Part shown: piece by piece, positions 43,489-52,480 of the stretch | Layout of the letters: every line of letters begins with the position of its first letter | Position numbering within the stretch: position 1 is the first letter of the stretch | The notes under the pieces: generated by a model | Told to the model about the DNA's origin: nothing | The model's input: only the letters and a program-made list of their open reading frames with translations | Database searches by the model: none | Assembly: GCF_011250515.1 (NCBI RefSeq) | Contig: NZ_JAANOP010000001.1 | Span: forward strand, 310,001-374,000 | DNA: 64,000 nt | Direction: 5' to 3' | From: Aquirufa ecclesiirivi | Lineage (GTDB): Bacteria; Bacteroidota; Bacteroidia; Cytophagales; Spirosomataceae | Position numbers and translations under genes: made by a program

Positions 43489-45186
43489 TTATAAATTCTG
43501 CCTCTTTTTTTCACGAATTGCATAATCGACGGCCCTAGCAGTAAGTGCCATGTAGGTGAGGGATGGGTTTTGAGTGGAGGTTGATGTCATACAAGATCCA
43601 TCGGTGACAAATACATTTTTACAATGATGCATTTGGTTAAAAGCATTTAACATAGAGGTCTTGGGATCTTTTCCCATGCGCACTCCTCCCATTTCATGGT
43701 TTTCATTTCCAGGTACGCGTTTCGTGTCGATGGGCTGTATATTTTTGAATCCTGCAGCTTCATACATGTCAGTAAATTGCTCATGAAAATCCTTTAGCAT
43801 CTTCTCATCATTATCGTCATATGCCACCGATACTCTTAGTTGGGGTATCCCATATTTATCTTTAAATTGTTTATCTAGACGAACAGTAGAATGTGCCTTG
43901 GGAATAGTTTCCCCCATCATTCCCACGTTGATATGCCAATTTCCAAGTTTTTGAGTTAATAAAGATTGTTTTAACGATTCTCCAACAAGGTCATGGGTGT
44001 TTTCCACAATTCTGCTGGCCGATAGGTTACTGGCATAACCTCTCAAGAAATCTGTTTCTTGTTTATACACATTTCTAAATCGTGGGATATACCCAGAAGT
44101 GGGTCTTTTACCCGCTGTTTTATAATCCAAATCCCCATCATATTCTGCCGTAATTCTACCTCGATAACTATGAAAAGCCATGTGTGTACCCAATATTCCA
44201 GAATCATTACCAAGTCCGTTGGGAAAACGAGAAGAAATGGAATTCAATAAGATTAAATTAGTGGCCAAAGGAGAAGCATTTACAAAAATAACAGAGGCAA
44301 AATATTCTTCCATTTCATGAGTTAATGCATTGACCACTCGAACGCCGATGGCTTTGTTTTTATGCTCATCAAAAATGATGGAATGAGCAATAGCATGTGT
44401 TTTTAGGGTTAAATTTCCTGTCTTATATGCCGCAGGTAATGTGGCAGAATTACTACTAAAATATCCCCCATAAGGGCATCCTCGTTCACAAAGTGTTCGG
44501 TTTTGGCATTGGCTTCTACCAACTGATTGGTGGATTTTGTCAGCCTGACTTAAATTGGCTGTGCGTGCAATAATGACATGCCGATCAGGATACTTATTTT
44601 TCACTACTTGCCCAAAATGTTTTTCAACACAGGAAAGGTCATAAGGCTTTATAAAATCACCATCTGGTAAGGTTTCCAAACCGTCTTTGTTGCCAGATAT
44701 CCCCACAAATTTTTCCACATAACTGTACCACGGAGCGATATCTTGATAACGAATAGGCCAGTCGACCGCAAATCCATCTCGAGCTGGACCGGTAAAATCA
44801 AAATCACTCCAACGCTGGGTATGTCGGCCCCATAACAGCGATCTGCCGCCCACATGATAAGCCCGAATCCAATCATAGGGCTTTTCTTGAATGTAAGCCT
44901 GTTCTTCGTCTTTCGTTAAAAAATGAGAAGTGGCTTCGGTGAAAATAAAATTTTTACTAGCAATTTTGTATTCATTTTTAACCTCTAATGGAACTTGACC
45001 ACCATGTGGAAAATTCCATGGATTGTGCATGGCAGTCGGGTAATCGCTCACATGTTTTACGTCTCTACCTCGATCCAGCAGAAGTGTTTTCAGGCCTTTT
45101 TCCGTGAGTTCTTTGGCTGACCACCCTCCACTTATGCCAGAACCAATGACGATAGCATCAAACGTATTTTTATCCTTCAAACTCAT
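43489..45186 (-). CDS. GMC-family FAD-dependent oxidoreductase
   Basis: From the ATG at 45186 the protein has 565 residues. The N-terminal FAD-binding Rossmann motif is IVIGSGISGGWSAKEL. GGRSLLWGRHTQRW, a CxxGCPYGG segment and the C-terminal GMC_oxred_C region (NHEMGGVRMG, then TSTQNPSLTYMALTAR) fit the cellobiose/glucoside dehydrogenase branch. Such enzymes oxidise sugar alcohol groups, for example at C3 of glycosides. No Tat signal is present, so it is cytoplasmic or exported with a partner. It follows a TIM-barrel sugar isomerase gene by 2 bases. Together they suggest 3-keto-sugar metabolism, an inference from pairing alone. Confidence 0.87.
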   Translation of the reverse strand: MSLKDKNTFDAIVIGSGISGGWSAKELTEKGLKTLLLDRGRDVKHVSDYPTAMHNPWNFPHGGQVPLEVKNEYKIASKNFIFTEATSHFLTKDEEQAYIQEKPYDWIRAYHVGGRSLLWGRHTQRWSDFDFTGPARDGFAVDWPIRYQDIAPWYSYVEKFVGISGNKDGLETLPDGDFIKPYDLSCVEKHFGQVVKNKYPDRHVIIARTANLSQADKIHQSVGRSQCQNRTLCERGCPYGGYFSSNSATLPAAYKTGNLTLKTHAIAHSIIFDEHKNKAIGVRVVNALTHEMEEYFASVIFVNASPLATNLILLNSISSRFPNGLGNDSGILGTHMAFHSYRGRITAEYDGDLDYKTAGKRPTSGYIPRFRNVYKQETDFLRGYASNLSASRIVENTHDLVGESLKQSLLTQKLGNWHINVGMMGETIPKAHSTVRLDKQFKDKYGIPQLRVSVAYDDNDEKMLKDFHEQFTDMYEAAGFKNIQPIDTKRVPGNENHEMGGVRMGKDPKTSMLNAFNQMHHCKNVFVTDGSCMTSTSTQNPSLTYMALTARAVDYAIREKKRQNL

Positions 45187-45188
45187 TT

Positions 45189-46085
45189 TTATTGCCAATA
45201 TGTTGAAAAGTTTTTAGAAAAATGTGGAATGGCAATTTCTGGATCCTGTATCTCAGGATGCCAAAGTTTTTCCCATTCAAAGCTATAATAGCCAGGATAT
45301 CCTCCTGCTTTTAGCGCATGAAGGGCTTCACCAAGGGGTGCGTTTCCTTCTCCTATGAGCGTGTATTTTTCGCCTCTATCGGATACAATTGCGTCTTTTA
45401 TGTGTGTGTGTAAAATATACTTTTTCAATTGGGCATAAACCTGAGCTGGGGGCTCTTTCGTAATTGACCACATATTAAAGAAGTCCCAAACTAGTCCTAC
45501 ATGAGCATGGTTTGTTTCTTGCATGATATGTAGGAGCAAGTCACTTTTTATAACCTTTCCATGAGACTCCAAAAGCACTTTTACCCCAGATGATTTAGCA
45601 AAATCCCCTAAGTCAATCAATGATTGAATGATGGCATTCACGGTTTCTTTTTCTGATTGATCTTTAGGGAGGTCATTGGGGAAAACCCGAATAAATGGGC
45701 AGGATAAATGACTTGCAAGATCAATGTATTTTTTTGCCTCATCCATATTGCTTTGCCTTTTTATAGGGTCTAAAAAATGCATATTGGCAGATGAACCTAA
45801 ATTAATAATTTTCAAACCAGCATCTCTTACTTGCCTCCGAGTGGAAGAAATAGTTGAAGGGGAAAATAGGGGATTAGCCGGAAGATCTAAATCTCCTTTA
45901 ATACCTCTAATTTCAATTCCTGAATATTGATTTTCTGTAGCGTGTTGAATCACCTGCGAAAAATTCCAAGTGGGACAGCCTAATGTTGAAAAGGACAAAA
46001 GAGCTTTGTTAGGCTTAATAAATTGTAAAGCGGATAGGCCAAAAAGCCCCGAGCTTTGTTTTAAAAATTCACGCCGGTTATTCAT
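45189..46085 (-). CDS. Sugar-phosphate isomerase/epimerase-like TIM-barrel protein with Tat-type signal
   Basis: From the ATG at 46085 it starts MNNRREFLKQSSGLFG, a twin-arginine-like signal. The rest is an AP-endonuclease-2/xylose-isomerase-like TIM barrel (about 35-298), with metal-ligand candidates in VLLESHG, VWDFFNMW, LHTHIKDA and YYSFEWEK. It probably isomerises or epimerises a sugar or keto-sugar in the periplasm. A second in-frame ATG at 46106 would add 7 residues in front of the signal. It is translationally close to the GMC oxidoreductase, an arrangement repeated in many Bacteroidota for glycoside oxidation. Confidence 0.84.
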   Translation of the reverse strand: MNNRREFLKQSSGLFGLSALQFIKPNKALLSFSTLGCPTWNFSQVIQHATENQYSGIEIRGIKGDLDLPANPLFSPSTISSTRRQVRDAGLKIINLGSSANMHFLDPIKRQSNMDEAKKYIDLASHLSCPFIRVFPNDLPKDQSEKETVNAIIQSLIDLGDFAKSSGVKVLLESHGKVIKSDLLLHIMQETNHAHVGLVWDFFNMWSITKEPPAQVYAQLKKYILHTHIKDAIVSDRGEKYTLIGEGNAPLGEALHALKAGGYPGYYSFEWEKLWHPEIQDPEIAIPHFSKNFSTYWQ

Positions 46086-46144
46086 TTGTTTCCCTTGATA
46101 TGACATTGAAAGTAATAAAATTATTGTTATTCCCTGCCATGTAA

Positions 46145-46159
46145 TGACATCATGTGTCA
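46145..46159. promoter_or_regulatory. Palindrome between divergent genes
   Basis: TGACATCATGTGTCA has perfect five-base arms TGACA/TGTCA. It lies between the TIM-barrel gene and the small gene at 46230, where an operator would be expected. No regulator is adjacent to claim it. Confidence 0.35.
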
Positions 46160-46229
46160 GAACGAAGCATGCGAATCAGATTTGATCAAATTTTTGTTTT
46201 AAATTGAATTTGTAAACGGAATATATGTT

Positions 46230-46523
46230 ATGAATGACATTACATCATTTGAAGAAACGTTAAAGCTTTCATCTCCTCCTTCTAATCTTGGTCCTATCTT
46301 GAAGAGTCTTTGGTATGATGCCAAAGGGGATTGGGACAGTGCGCATGCGCAAGTAGATCAATTAAATGACCGTGATTCTGCCTGGGTGCATGCTTATTTA
46401 CATCGCAAAGAAGGGGATATTTGGAATGCTGATTATTGGTATGGAAGGGCTAAGAAAAATCGACCGAATGGGACTTTAGAAGAAGAGTGGAAGAAGCTGT
46501 TGGAGCATTTTTTAACTATATGA
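46230..46523 (+). CDS. Small conserved-looking hypothetical protein
   Basis: This 97-residue soluble protein is rich in Trp, Asp and charged residues (GDWDSAHAQVDQLNDRDSAW, then HRKEGDIWNADYWYGRAKK). The helical pairs look like a single TPR-like unit. I do not recognise a named domain. The clean codon use and start (ATG with no better alternative) suggest a real gene. Its divergent neighbour is the TIM-barrel/GMC operon. Confidence 0.65.
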   Translation: MNDITSFEETLKLSSPPSNLGPILKSLWYDAKGDWDSAHAQVDQLNDRDSAWVHAYLHRKEGDIWNADYWYGRAKKNRPNGTLEEEWKKLLEHFLTI

Positions 46524-46644
46524 GTCATTAAAATTAGAAAGAATGCAGTTTTCTACTTTCTAAGCAAGATAATTCGCTATTTGTATACGTGATTTGGTAG
46601 CTTTTTTTGGGAGGGTAAATTTACAATTGATAAAAAAAGAGACT

Positions 46645-47334
46645 ATGGCTGGCTTATTTGTTGAGTTGCTTCTTTCTTGGATATTGCTTTGGTTCTTTGA
46701 CAAAAGCCATCTTAATGCCTTAGGAATATTACCATCTTCACAGCGATTCTTTGATCTAATCTTTGGACTCATTTGCTCTTTCCTGGTAGCAGGTTTTGGT
46801 TTGTATATGGTGGTTTATATATCAAAATCCAGCATGGGTATTAACCCTAATTTTACTTCTAGCCATTTTTTTGATCGACTCTTATGGATGTTTAATTCGG
46901 TGGTCTATGAAGAGCTGATTTTTAGAGGAGCGTTGTTGTATATCGCAATTAGCAAGTTGGGGATTTATAAAGCCTGTTTAATATCTTCTGTTGCCTTTGG
47001 AATCTATCATTGGTTTACATTTGGGGCTTGGGGAAATATTCTTCAAATGGCTTATGTGTTTATTTTGACAGGATTTGCAGGAGCCATATTTGCTTTTTCT
47101 TTTGCTTATTCAAGATCCATGTGGTTGGCTATTGGACTACATCTAGGATGGAATGTTGTCTCTAATATCGTGTTTTCTCAGGGACAATCAGAAGATCAAT
47201 TGTTGATTATCCGCGGGGGACAAAAAATAGGAAATATGTGGTCATGGGTATATTTTTTATACCAAATTGCTATTTTACCTATTCCTGTTTTTTATTATTT
47301 AAAGCAAAGTATAAAAAAGAGGCATGATGATTGA
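46645..47334 (+). CDS. CPBP-family intramembrane glutamic protease
   Basis: From the ATG at 46645 this is a 229-residue membrane protein with about seven helices. The three CPBP/Abi motifs are present in order: EELIFRG (EExxxR, with the catalytic Glu), FGIYHW (FxxxH) and HLGWN (HxxxN). Such proteases cut within the membrane, like Rce1, or act in bacteriocin self-immunity. The substrate is unknown. An upstream TTG in frame at 46594 would add 17 residues that look non-coding. Confidence 0.88.
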   Translation: MAGLFVELLLSWILLWFFDKSHLNALGILPSSQRFFDLIFGLICSFLVAGFGLYMVVYISKSSMGINPNFTSSHFFDRLLWMFNSVVYEELIFRGALLYIAISKLGIYKACLISSVAFGIYHWFTFGAWGNILQMAYVFILTGFAGAIFAFSFAYSRSMWLAIGLHLGWNVVSNIVFSQGQSEDQLLIIRGGQKIGNMWSWVYFLYQIAILPIPVFYYLKQSIKKRHDD

Positions 47335-47621
47335 AGAAAGACTAATTAAATGAGCTGATTTACAGTCCAATTTTTATTTCATTCTGTCAGTATAGATTCT
47401 TTCAAATCAAGTATTCTGCTACGTAGATGACTATGTGTTCATTCAATGCCGATCATTTGAAAAGTACAATTTCAAGAAAATGTATAAATTTTTTTAATGA
47501 TATACATAAAATAGTTTAATTTTTTTGTTTCGATGTACTAGCCTACTTTGTGGGTCAAATCTCGATCAAAAGACGATAAAGATTTGATGTATTAGTATAT
47601 TTAATGAAAAAATAATTCAGT
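47335..47621. other. Intergenic region without recognisable gene
   Basis: This AT-rich stretch between the convergent CPBP and LysR genes shows no coding frame. It ends in the LysR terminator. Confidence 0.5.
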
Positions 47622-47650
47622 AAAGCCAAGCATACTATGTTTGGCTTTCT
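47622..47650 (-). terminator. Terminator of the LysR gene
   Basis: AAAGCCAAGCATA pairs with TGTTTGGCTTT around a short loop. On the minus strand a T-rich tract (TTATTTTTT) follows. It lies directly beyond the LysR stop codon. Confidence 0.75.
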
Positions 47651-48562
47651 TTATGTAAAGTACTTTTTAATGATCTGATTCTTATTTTCTAAGACAAATT
47701 GCAAATAGGCTTTAGCCACGGCAGAATGTTTTTTACCATGATTCCATACTAATGTCCATTGAGTGGTAATTGGTAAGCCCATTTGAGGAATAATGACTAA
47801 TGAACCATTTTGTAATTCATTTTTAATTCCAATAATCGGCATGATGGAATATCCAAGGCCTGCCAAGACCGCTTGTTTTACCGCTTCATTGGACATTAAT
47901 TCAATCTTTTTTTCTACATGAATTTCTTGATGTTGTAAATACGATTCCATGATTTTTCGGGTTCCTGATCCAAGTTCTCTGTAAATCATGGGTAGATTGG
48001 AAGCCAATAATTTGGCGTTTTTTTTGGGATTTTGGTCAAGAATTTCAGGTTTTCCCACCAAGTAGAGTTCATTACTTAGTAATTCAAGATATTCGTAATT
48101 ATGGCCCTCTATGGGAAGAGAAACTAGACTAAAGTCCACTTCATTTTTTTTTAGGTTTTCAAATACTTTCTCCTTATTGCTCACCTCCATGGAGAGTTCA
48201 ACCCCTTGGTTTTCTTTCAAAAAATCCGTTAAAAAATAGGGAATTACATACTTACCTGTGGAGACGACGGAGATTTTTAAGCGACCGAAAAGTTGGCCTT
48301 TAAATGCCTTCATCTTATTATTGATAGCATATACTTGTTCAATAATTTCCTCTGCAGATAAGGCTATTTCTTTGCCAAAATCAGTCAAATAAACTTTCTT
48401 TCCTACGATTTCAATCAGGGGTAATTCAAATTGAGATTGGAAATTTTTTATCTGAATTGAAACCGCTGGTTGAGTGAGATTCAGTTCTTCTGATGCCTTA
48501 GTGATACTTTTCGTTTGAGCTACTTTGACAAAAATTTGCAATTGATTTAAGGTGTAGTTCAT
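47651..48562 (-). CDS. LysR-family transcriptional regulator
   Basis: This 303-residue protein has an N-terminal winged helix (VKVAQTKSITKASEELNLTQ followed by PAVSIQIKNFQ) and a periplasmic-binding-like effector domain (about 90-300, ending in WTLVWNHGKKHS). It is divergent from a small membrane protein and an SbtA-type bicarbonate transporter, and a 33-base imperfect palindrome lies between them, so it probably controls that transporter. In cyanobacteria and chemoautotrophs, LysR proteins such as CmpR and CbbR govern inorganic-carbon uptake; the parallel is suggestive only. Confidence 0.9.
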   Translation of the reverse strand: MNYTLNQLQIFVKVAQTKSITKASEELNLTQPAVSIQIKNFQSQFELPLIEIVGKKVYLTDFGKEIALSAEEIIEQVYAINNKMKAFKGQLFGRLKISVVSTGKYVIPYFLTDFLKENQGVELSMEVSNKEKVFENLKKNEVDFSLVSLPIEGHNYEYLELLSNELYLVGKPEILDQNPKKNAKLLASNLPMIYRELGSGTRKIMESYLQHQEIHVEKKIELMSNEAVKQAVLAGLGYSIMPIIGIKNELQNGSLVIIPQMGLPITTQWTLVWNHGKKHSAVAKAYLQFVLENKNQIIKKYFT

Positions 48563-48578
48563 AAATTTATTTTATGTT

Positions 48579-48611
48579 ATTCATTATAAATTTAAATAAA
48601 TAGTAATGATT
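48579..48611. promoter_or_regulatory. LysR operator candidate between divergent genes
   Basis: ATTCATTA (48579-48586) and TAATGATT (48604-48611) form arms matching at seven of eight positions, with a second inner near-palindrome of TATAAAT/ATAAATA type. It lies in the short gap between the LysR gene and the sbtA operon. Confidence 0.5.
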
Positions 48612-48650
48612 TTTTGGTATTTACTTTGCGCCCAGATTAAAATATCGCTT

Positions 48651-48815
48651 ATGAATATCAAAAAATCTTCAGCCATTTTTATTCATTTAATTTCCATTGC
48701 CGTTCTACTTTATCTTATCAAATCTGGTTCAGATCCTTTATGGGACAAAGTAGGCATAAGCACTGCGATTCTCATGGAATTGAATTTACTTAGAATTTTA
48801 CAAGAACAAACTTAA
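48651..48815 (+). CDS. Small single-helix membrane protein upstream of sbtA-like gene
   Basis: From the ATG at 48651 the protein has 54 residues: a basic start, one hydrophobic helix (about 8-24), and a soluble tail ending LRILQEQT. It begins just after the LysR operator and ends 11 bases before the transporter ATG, so it is translated from the same message. I do not recognise a family. It does not look like SbtB, which is a larger soluble PII-like protein. It may be a small regulatory subunit. Confidence 0.5.
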   Translation: MNIKKSSAIFIHLISIAVLLYLIKSGSDPLWDKVGISTAILMELNLLRILQEQT

Positions 48816-48826
48816 ACCACCTTTTG

Positions 48827-49798
48827 ATGATCAATTTTGAACTACTTGTATTTAATCTAACTAACCCCACCTTACTCTTTTTTATTTTAGGGATGCTTGC
48901 CAAATTTCTAAAAAGTGATTTGGAAGTACCTGCGGCATCCAAAAGTTTTATAGCACTTTACCTGTTGTTTTCCATCGGTTTTAATGGTGGAACGGAATTA
49001 GCGGCTACTGGGATCACAGGAGAAATAGTCAAAAGCCTTGTCTTCGGTTTATGTTTGGCCAGCATAATTCCGGTGTATGCATTTTTTATACTAAGAACAA
49101 AACTGAACTCGTATAATGCTGGAGCGATAGCCGCCTCGTATGGTTCTGTTAGTGCCGTGACATTTGTGAGTGCTGTGGCTTTTCTGGAAATGAATCAGAT
49201 GAAGTTTGGAGGAGAAATGGTAGCCATAATGGCATCCATGGAATTTCCAGCGATAATTATGGGTTTGCTATTGATGAGTTTATTTCCTTCTGAATCACAG
49301 CTAGAACAAAGGGAGAAATTTCAATGGAAGAAAACCATACATCATTCTTTAACGAATGGAAGTGTATTGATGATTTTAGGCAGTTTATTGATTGGCTTTG
49401 TTTCAGATTCCAATCAAACAGCTGGTATTAAACACTTCACTTCCGATATTTTTAAGGGATTTTTAGCCATCTTTTTGTTGGATATGGGGATGGTTGCGGC
49501 TAGTCGGATTGCAGCATTTAGACAGCAGGGTTATTTTGTTTTATTCTTTGCTATACTTCTTCCCTTGTTTAATGGCTCCATGGTAGCTTATATCAGTCAA
49601 TTCGTCACGGATAATCAAGGGAATCGATTGATTTTTGCGATTTTAGCCGCTAGTGCATCCTATATAGCTGTTCCTGCAGCCATGAGGATGGTAGCACCGA
49701 AAGCCGACCCAGGAATATATATTCCCATGGCTTTGGGGGTGACTTTTCCCTTTAATATTACGATTGGAATGCCCATATTTTTCCAATTGATACATTGA
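48827..49798 (+). CDS. Sodium-dependent bicarbonate transporter, SbtA family
   Basis: This 323-residue protein has about ten membrane helices and the SbtA-family (DUF897) signatures: a first inverted repeat with NPTLLFFILGMLAKFLKSDL, a central SYGSVSAVTFVSA substrate-binding loop, and a second repeat with SASYIAVPAAMRMVAP and ATFPF-like GVTFPFNITIG. It imports HCO3- with Na+. In a heterotroph, bicarbonate could feed anaplerotic carboxylases or pH control. The ATG at 48827 is preferred over the TTG before it. A divergent LysR gene and a small membrane protein share the locus. Confidence 0.88.
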   Translation: MINFELLVFNLTNPTLLFFILGMLAKFLKSDLEVPAASKSFIALYLLFSIGFNGGTELAATGITGEIVKSLVFGLCLASIIPVYAFFILRTKLNSYNAGAIAASYGSVSAVTFVSAVAFLEMNQMKFGGEMVAIMASMEFPAIIMGLLLMSLFPSESQLEQREKFQWKKTIHHSLTNGSVLMILGSLLIGFVSDSNQTAGIKHFTSDIFKGFLAIFLLDMGMVAASRIAAFRQQGYFVLFFAILLPLFNGSMVAYISQFVTDNQGNRLIFAILAASASYIAVPAAMRMVAPKADPGIYIPMALGVTFPFNITIGMPIFFQLIH

Positions 49799-50107
49799 TG
49801 TATTTTCAATAGACTAGTGAAGATTAAGCTTTATTTGAATGCAACCAAGCATCAAATGAAATTGGCAATTTTCTGAAGAGATAAAAATAATCACTTATTA
49901 AATCCATGGACAATGTCAATGCAATTTGTTCGTGTAGAGCAATTCTCGGCATTTCAATGATCGATGTCAAAAATATTTTTTAAGGAATTAAAAACCTATC
50001 CCTTATCTATATAAATGGGAAGGTCCTCTATTTGAAATAACGGTATTCCTTAAAAATCAGGACTTATTTGTTCAAACAATTTTGACAAGAAAGGCGTTTT
50101 CTTCCAT
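49799..50107. other. Intergenic region without recognisable gene
   Basis: I see no open frame of interest and no strong hairpin in this 309-base gap before the DUF3050 gene. Confidence 0.5.
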
Positions 50108-50875
50108 ATGGAAAATCAATTATTACGCCTAACAAGTGAACTTGAAGGAGAAAGGAATAAACTTTTATCCCACCCGATTTATGCTAAAATTAACGACTTA
50201 GCGGGATTACAAAAATTTACCCAAATACATGTATTTGCCGTTTGGGATTTTATGAGTTTGTTGAAATCACTGCAAATCGGTTTAACTTCAGTACAGCTTC
50301 CTTGGATTCCTGTGGGTTCGGCCGATACTCGATACTTAATCAATGAAATAGTTTTGGGAGAGGAGTCGGATGTTGATGAACAAGGAAACAGGATTAGTCA
50401 TTTTGAACTCTATCAGAAAGCCATGATTCAAATGGGCGCATCAACTGAGGCGATTGATCTACTCATTAAAAAAGTACGTGAGGGGATAAATATCCAAGAT
50501 GCGATTCGAGAAATAGGCTTAAATCCCTATATACAATCATTTTTGGAATATACGTTTGATATAGCTTTGCATGCTCCCATTCATGTGAAGGCAGGGGTTT
50601 TTACCTTTGGACGAGAAGATTTAATTCCATCGATGTTTCATCAATTGTTGGAGCGCTTATACACCGAAGTTCCAGAGCAGGTATCTACCTTTCGATATTA
50701 CATCGAGAGACATATTGAAGTAGATGGCGATCATCATAGCCATTTGGCCAAGGATATGGTCAATCAATTGTGTGGGAAAGATGAAAATAAATGGGAGGAA
50801 GTTTTACAGGCTTCTAAAAAGGCCTTAGAAATGCGTAATTTATTGTGGGACGCATACTTCTATTTGAATCACTAA
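50108..50875 (+). CDS. DUF3050 protein (heme-oxygenase-like fold)
   Basis: This 255-residue soluble protein is recognised as DUF3050 by its opening (HPIYAKINDLAGLQKFTQIHVF then AVWDFMSLLKSL) and its C-terminal RYYIERHIEVDGDHHSHLA. The fold belongs to the heme-oxygenase-like superfamily, which includes non-heme di-iron oxidases (HDOs) such as UndA. Candidate metal ligands are His in QIHVFAVWD, Glu in NEIVLGEESD, and His/Asp/His in HIEVDGDHHSH. Activity is unestablished for this family. It lies just before a malonyl-CoA synthetase-like gene, separated by about 125 bases and a palindrome. A functional link with malonate is possible but unproven. Confidence 0.82.
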   Translation: MENQLLRLTSELEGERNKLLSHPIYAKINDLAGLQKFTQIHVFAVWDFMSLLKSLQIGLTSVQLPWIPVGSADTRYLINEIVLGEESDVDEQGNRISHFELYQKAMIQMGASTEAIDLLIKKVREGINIQDAIREIGLNPYIQSFLEYTFDIALHAPIHVKAGVFTFGREDLIPSMFHQLLERLYTEVPEQVSTFRYYIERHIEVDGDHHSHLAKDMVNQLCGKDENKWEEVLQASKKALEMRNLLWDAYFYLNH

Positions 50876-50949
50876 TATTAGATCATTATTTTACCTTTCA
50901 CTTGATGAGCGTGCGAGATTTATTGGATAATTTGTCCTAATTTTAAGCC

Positions 50950-50972
50950 TATTGAATCTTTTTGATTCAATA
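50950..50972 (+). promoter_or_regulatory. Perfect inverted repeat ahead of the malonyl-CoA synthetase-like gene
   Basis: TATTGAATC (50950-50958) and GATTCAATA (50964-50972) are perfect nine-base arms around five T. The repeat ends 29 bases before the ATG at 51002. It may be an operator or the terminator of the DUF3050 gene; the following sequence is not T-rich, which favours an operator. Confidence 0.5.
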
Positions 50973-51001
50973 TCTTATGTATGATTTATCCCGTATAAAC
51001 T

Positions 51002-52480
51002 ATGTTATATTTTCAACAGAATGCTCGAACATTTGGAGATTCAGTCGCTCTTTTATCTGGCAATTCCACCTACACGTATTCCAAGCTGATTGATCGATCA
51101 GAACAAATTGCTGGTGGACTATTGCTGGATCAATCGGACTTAGATGAATCCCCTGTGGCCTATATGGTGGAGCCAGGATTTGCCTATGTATCTTCTCAGT
51201 GGGGGATTTGGTTAGCAGGAGGAATTGCAGTTCCCGTAGCATTAGCCCATCCTTTGGATTCCATCAAATACATTCTTCAAGACACAGGAGCTAAGACCTT
51301 CATCTGTTCAGCCAGTTTTACACCATTGCTCTCGGACTATTGCCAAGAGGCGGGTGTTCGATTGCTTATTTGGGAAGAAATGCCGCAATCAGATCAAACC
51401 CCATTACCTGAAGTACATGTGGATCGGGGAGCTATGATATTGTATACGAGTGGTACCACCAGTCTTCCTAAGGGCGTGTTAAGTACACATCATGGAATAG
51501 AAAGTCAAGTTAAATCCTTGGTAGAAGCATGGAATTACACGGCCAATGATCACACGCTTTGTGTCTTGCCTTTGCACCATATTCATGGGATTATTAATGT
51601 GATATCTGCCACCTTGTACGTAGGAGGGAAAGTAGAGTTTTTGCCACAATTCTCGCCTGAAGAAATCTTTACTCGATTTAAGCAAGGGGCATTGAATGTA
51701 TTCATGGCGGTACCTACCATCTATTTTAAGCTTATTGCTTATTTGGAATCATTGAGCGACCGTGAACGAAATGAACTAAAAACGTGCATGCAAGCTTTTC
51801 GTCTCATGATATCGGGTTCAGCAGCTTTGCCTGTTTCTGTGATGGAAAAGTGGGAAGTTTTAAGTGGACAGCGCTTATTGGAAAGGTACGGAATGACAGA
51901 AATAGGCATGGCTATTAGTAATCCTTATCTAGGAGAGCGACGGGCTGGGCATGTAGGTATGCCATTGCCCAATGTGCAAGTTCGGTTGGTGGATGAAGAA
52001 AATGGAGTCGTGGAAGGTCAGCCTGGCGAAATCCAAATTAAAGGGCCAACGGTCTTCAAGGAATATTGGGGAAAAGAAAAAGCGAGCCAAGAAGCATTTA
52101 CGGAAGATGGCTGGTTTAAAACCGGGGATGTGGCCGAATTAGCGGATGGTTATTATCGAATTTTGGGAAGAAATTCCACCGATATCATTAAATCGGGAGG
52201 ATATAAATTATCCGCTTTGGAAATTGAAGAAGTATTAAGAACTCATCACAGTGTAGAAGATTGTTCAGTAGTCGGTTTGCCAGATGAAGAATGGGGAGAA
52301 ATTGTTGCAGCAGCCGTGGTTTTGAAATCCCATAGTAGTACAGATGAATTGAATACTTTTATGCGAAGTAAAATGCCAGCCTATCGCGTTCCTAGAAAGT
52401 ATGTATTCCTTTCTGAATTACCAAGAAATGCGATGGGTAAGGTGACTAAAAACGACTTGAAAGTATTGTTTATATCATAG
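51002..52480 (+). CDS. matB: Malonyl-CoA synthetase-like adenylate-forming enzyme (MatB/ACSF3 type)
   Basis: This 492-residue acyl-CoA synthetase has the P-loop-like A3 motif LYTSGTTSLPKG (about residues 149-160), ERYGMTEIGMA (about 296-306), GWFKTGDVAE and the C-terminal lysine motif PRNAMGK. The RLMISGSAALP...LLERYGMTEIGMAIS pattern resembles human ACSF3 and bacterial MatB, which make malonyl-CoA or methylmalonyl-CoA from the free acid, CoA and ATP. The neighbouring convergent madLM genes encode a malonate transporter, which strongly supports malonate as substrate. Its 3' end overlaps the madM 3' end by 11 bases. Confidence 0.85.
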   Translation: MLYFQQNARTFGDSVALLSGNSTYTYSKLIDRSEQIAGGLLLDQSDLDESPVAYMVEPGFAYVSSQWGIWLAGGIAVPVALAHPLDSIKYILQDTGAKTFICSASFTPLLSDYCQEAGVRLLIWEEMPQSDQTPLPEVHVDRGAMILYTSGTTSLPKGVLSTHHGIESQVKSLVEAWNYTANDHTLCVLPLHHIHGIINVISATLYVGGKVEFLPQFSPEEIFTRFKQGALNVFMAVPTIYFKLIAYLESLSDRERNELKTCMQAFRLMISGSAALPVSVMEKWEVLSGQRLLERYGMTEIGMAISNPYLGERRAGHVGMPLPNVQVRLVDEENGVVEGQPGEIQIKGPTVFKEYWGKEKASQEAFTEDGWFKTGDVAELADGYYRILGRNSTDIIKSGGYKLSALEIEEVLRTHHSVEDCSVVGLPDEEWGEIVAAAVVLKSHSSTDELNTFMRSKMPAYRVPRKYVFLSELPRNAMGKVTKNDLKVLFIS

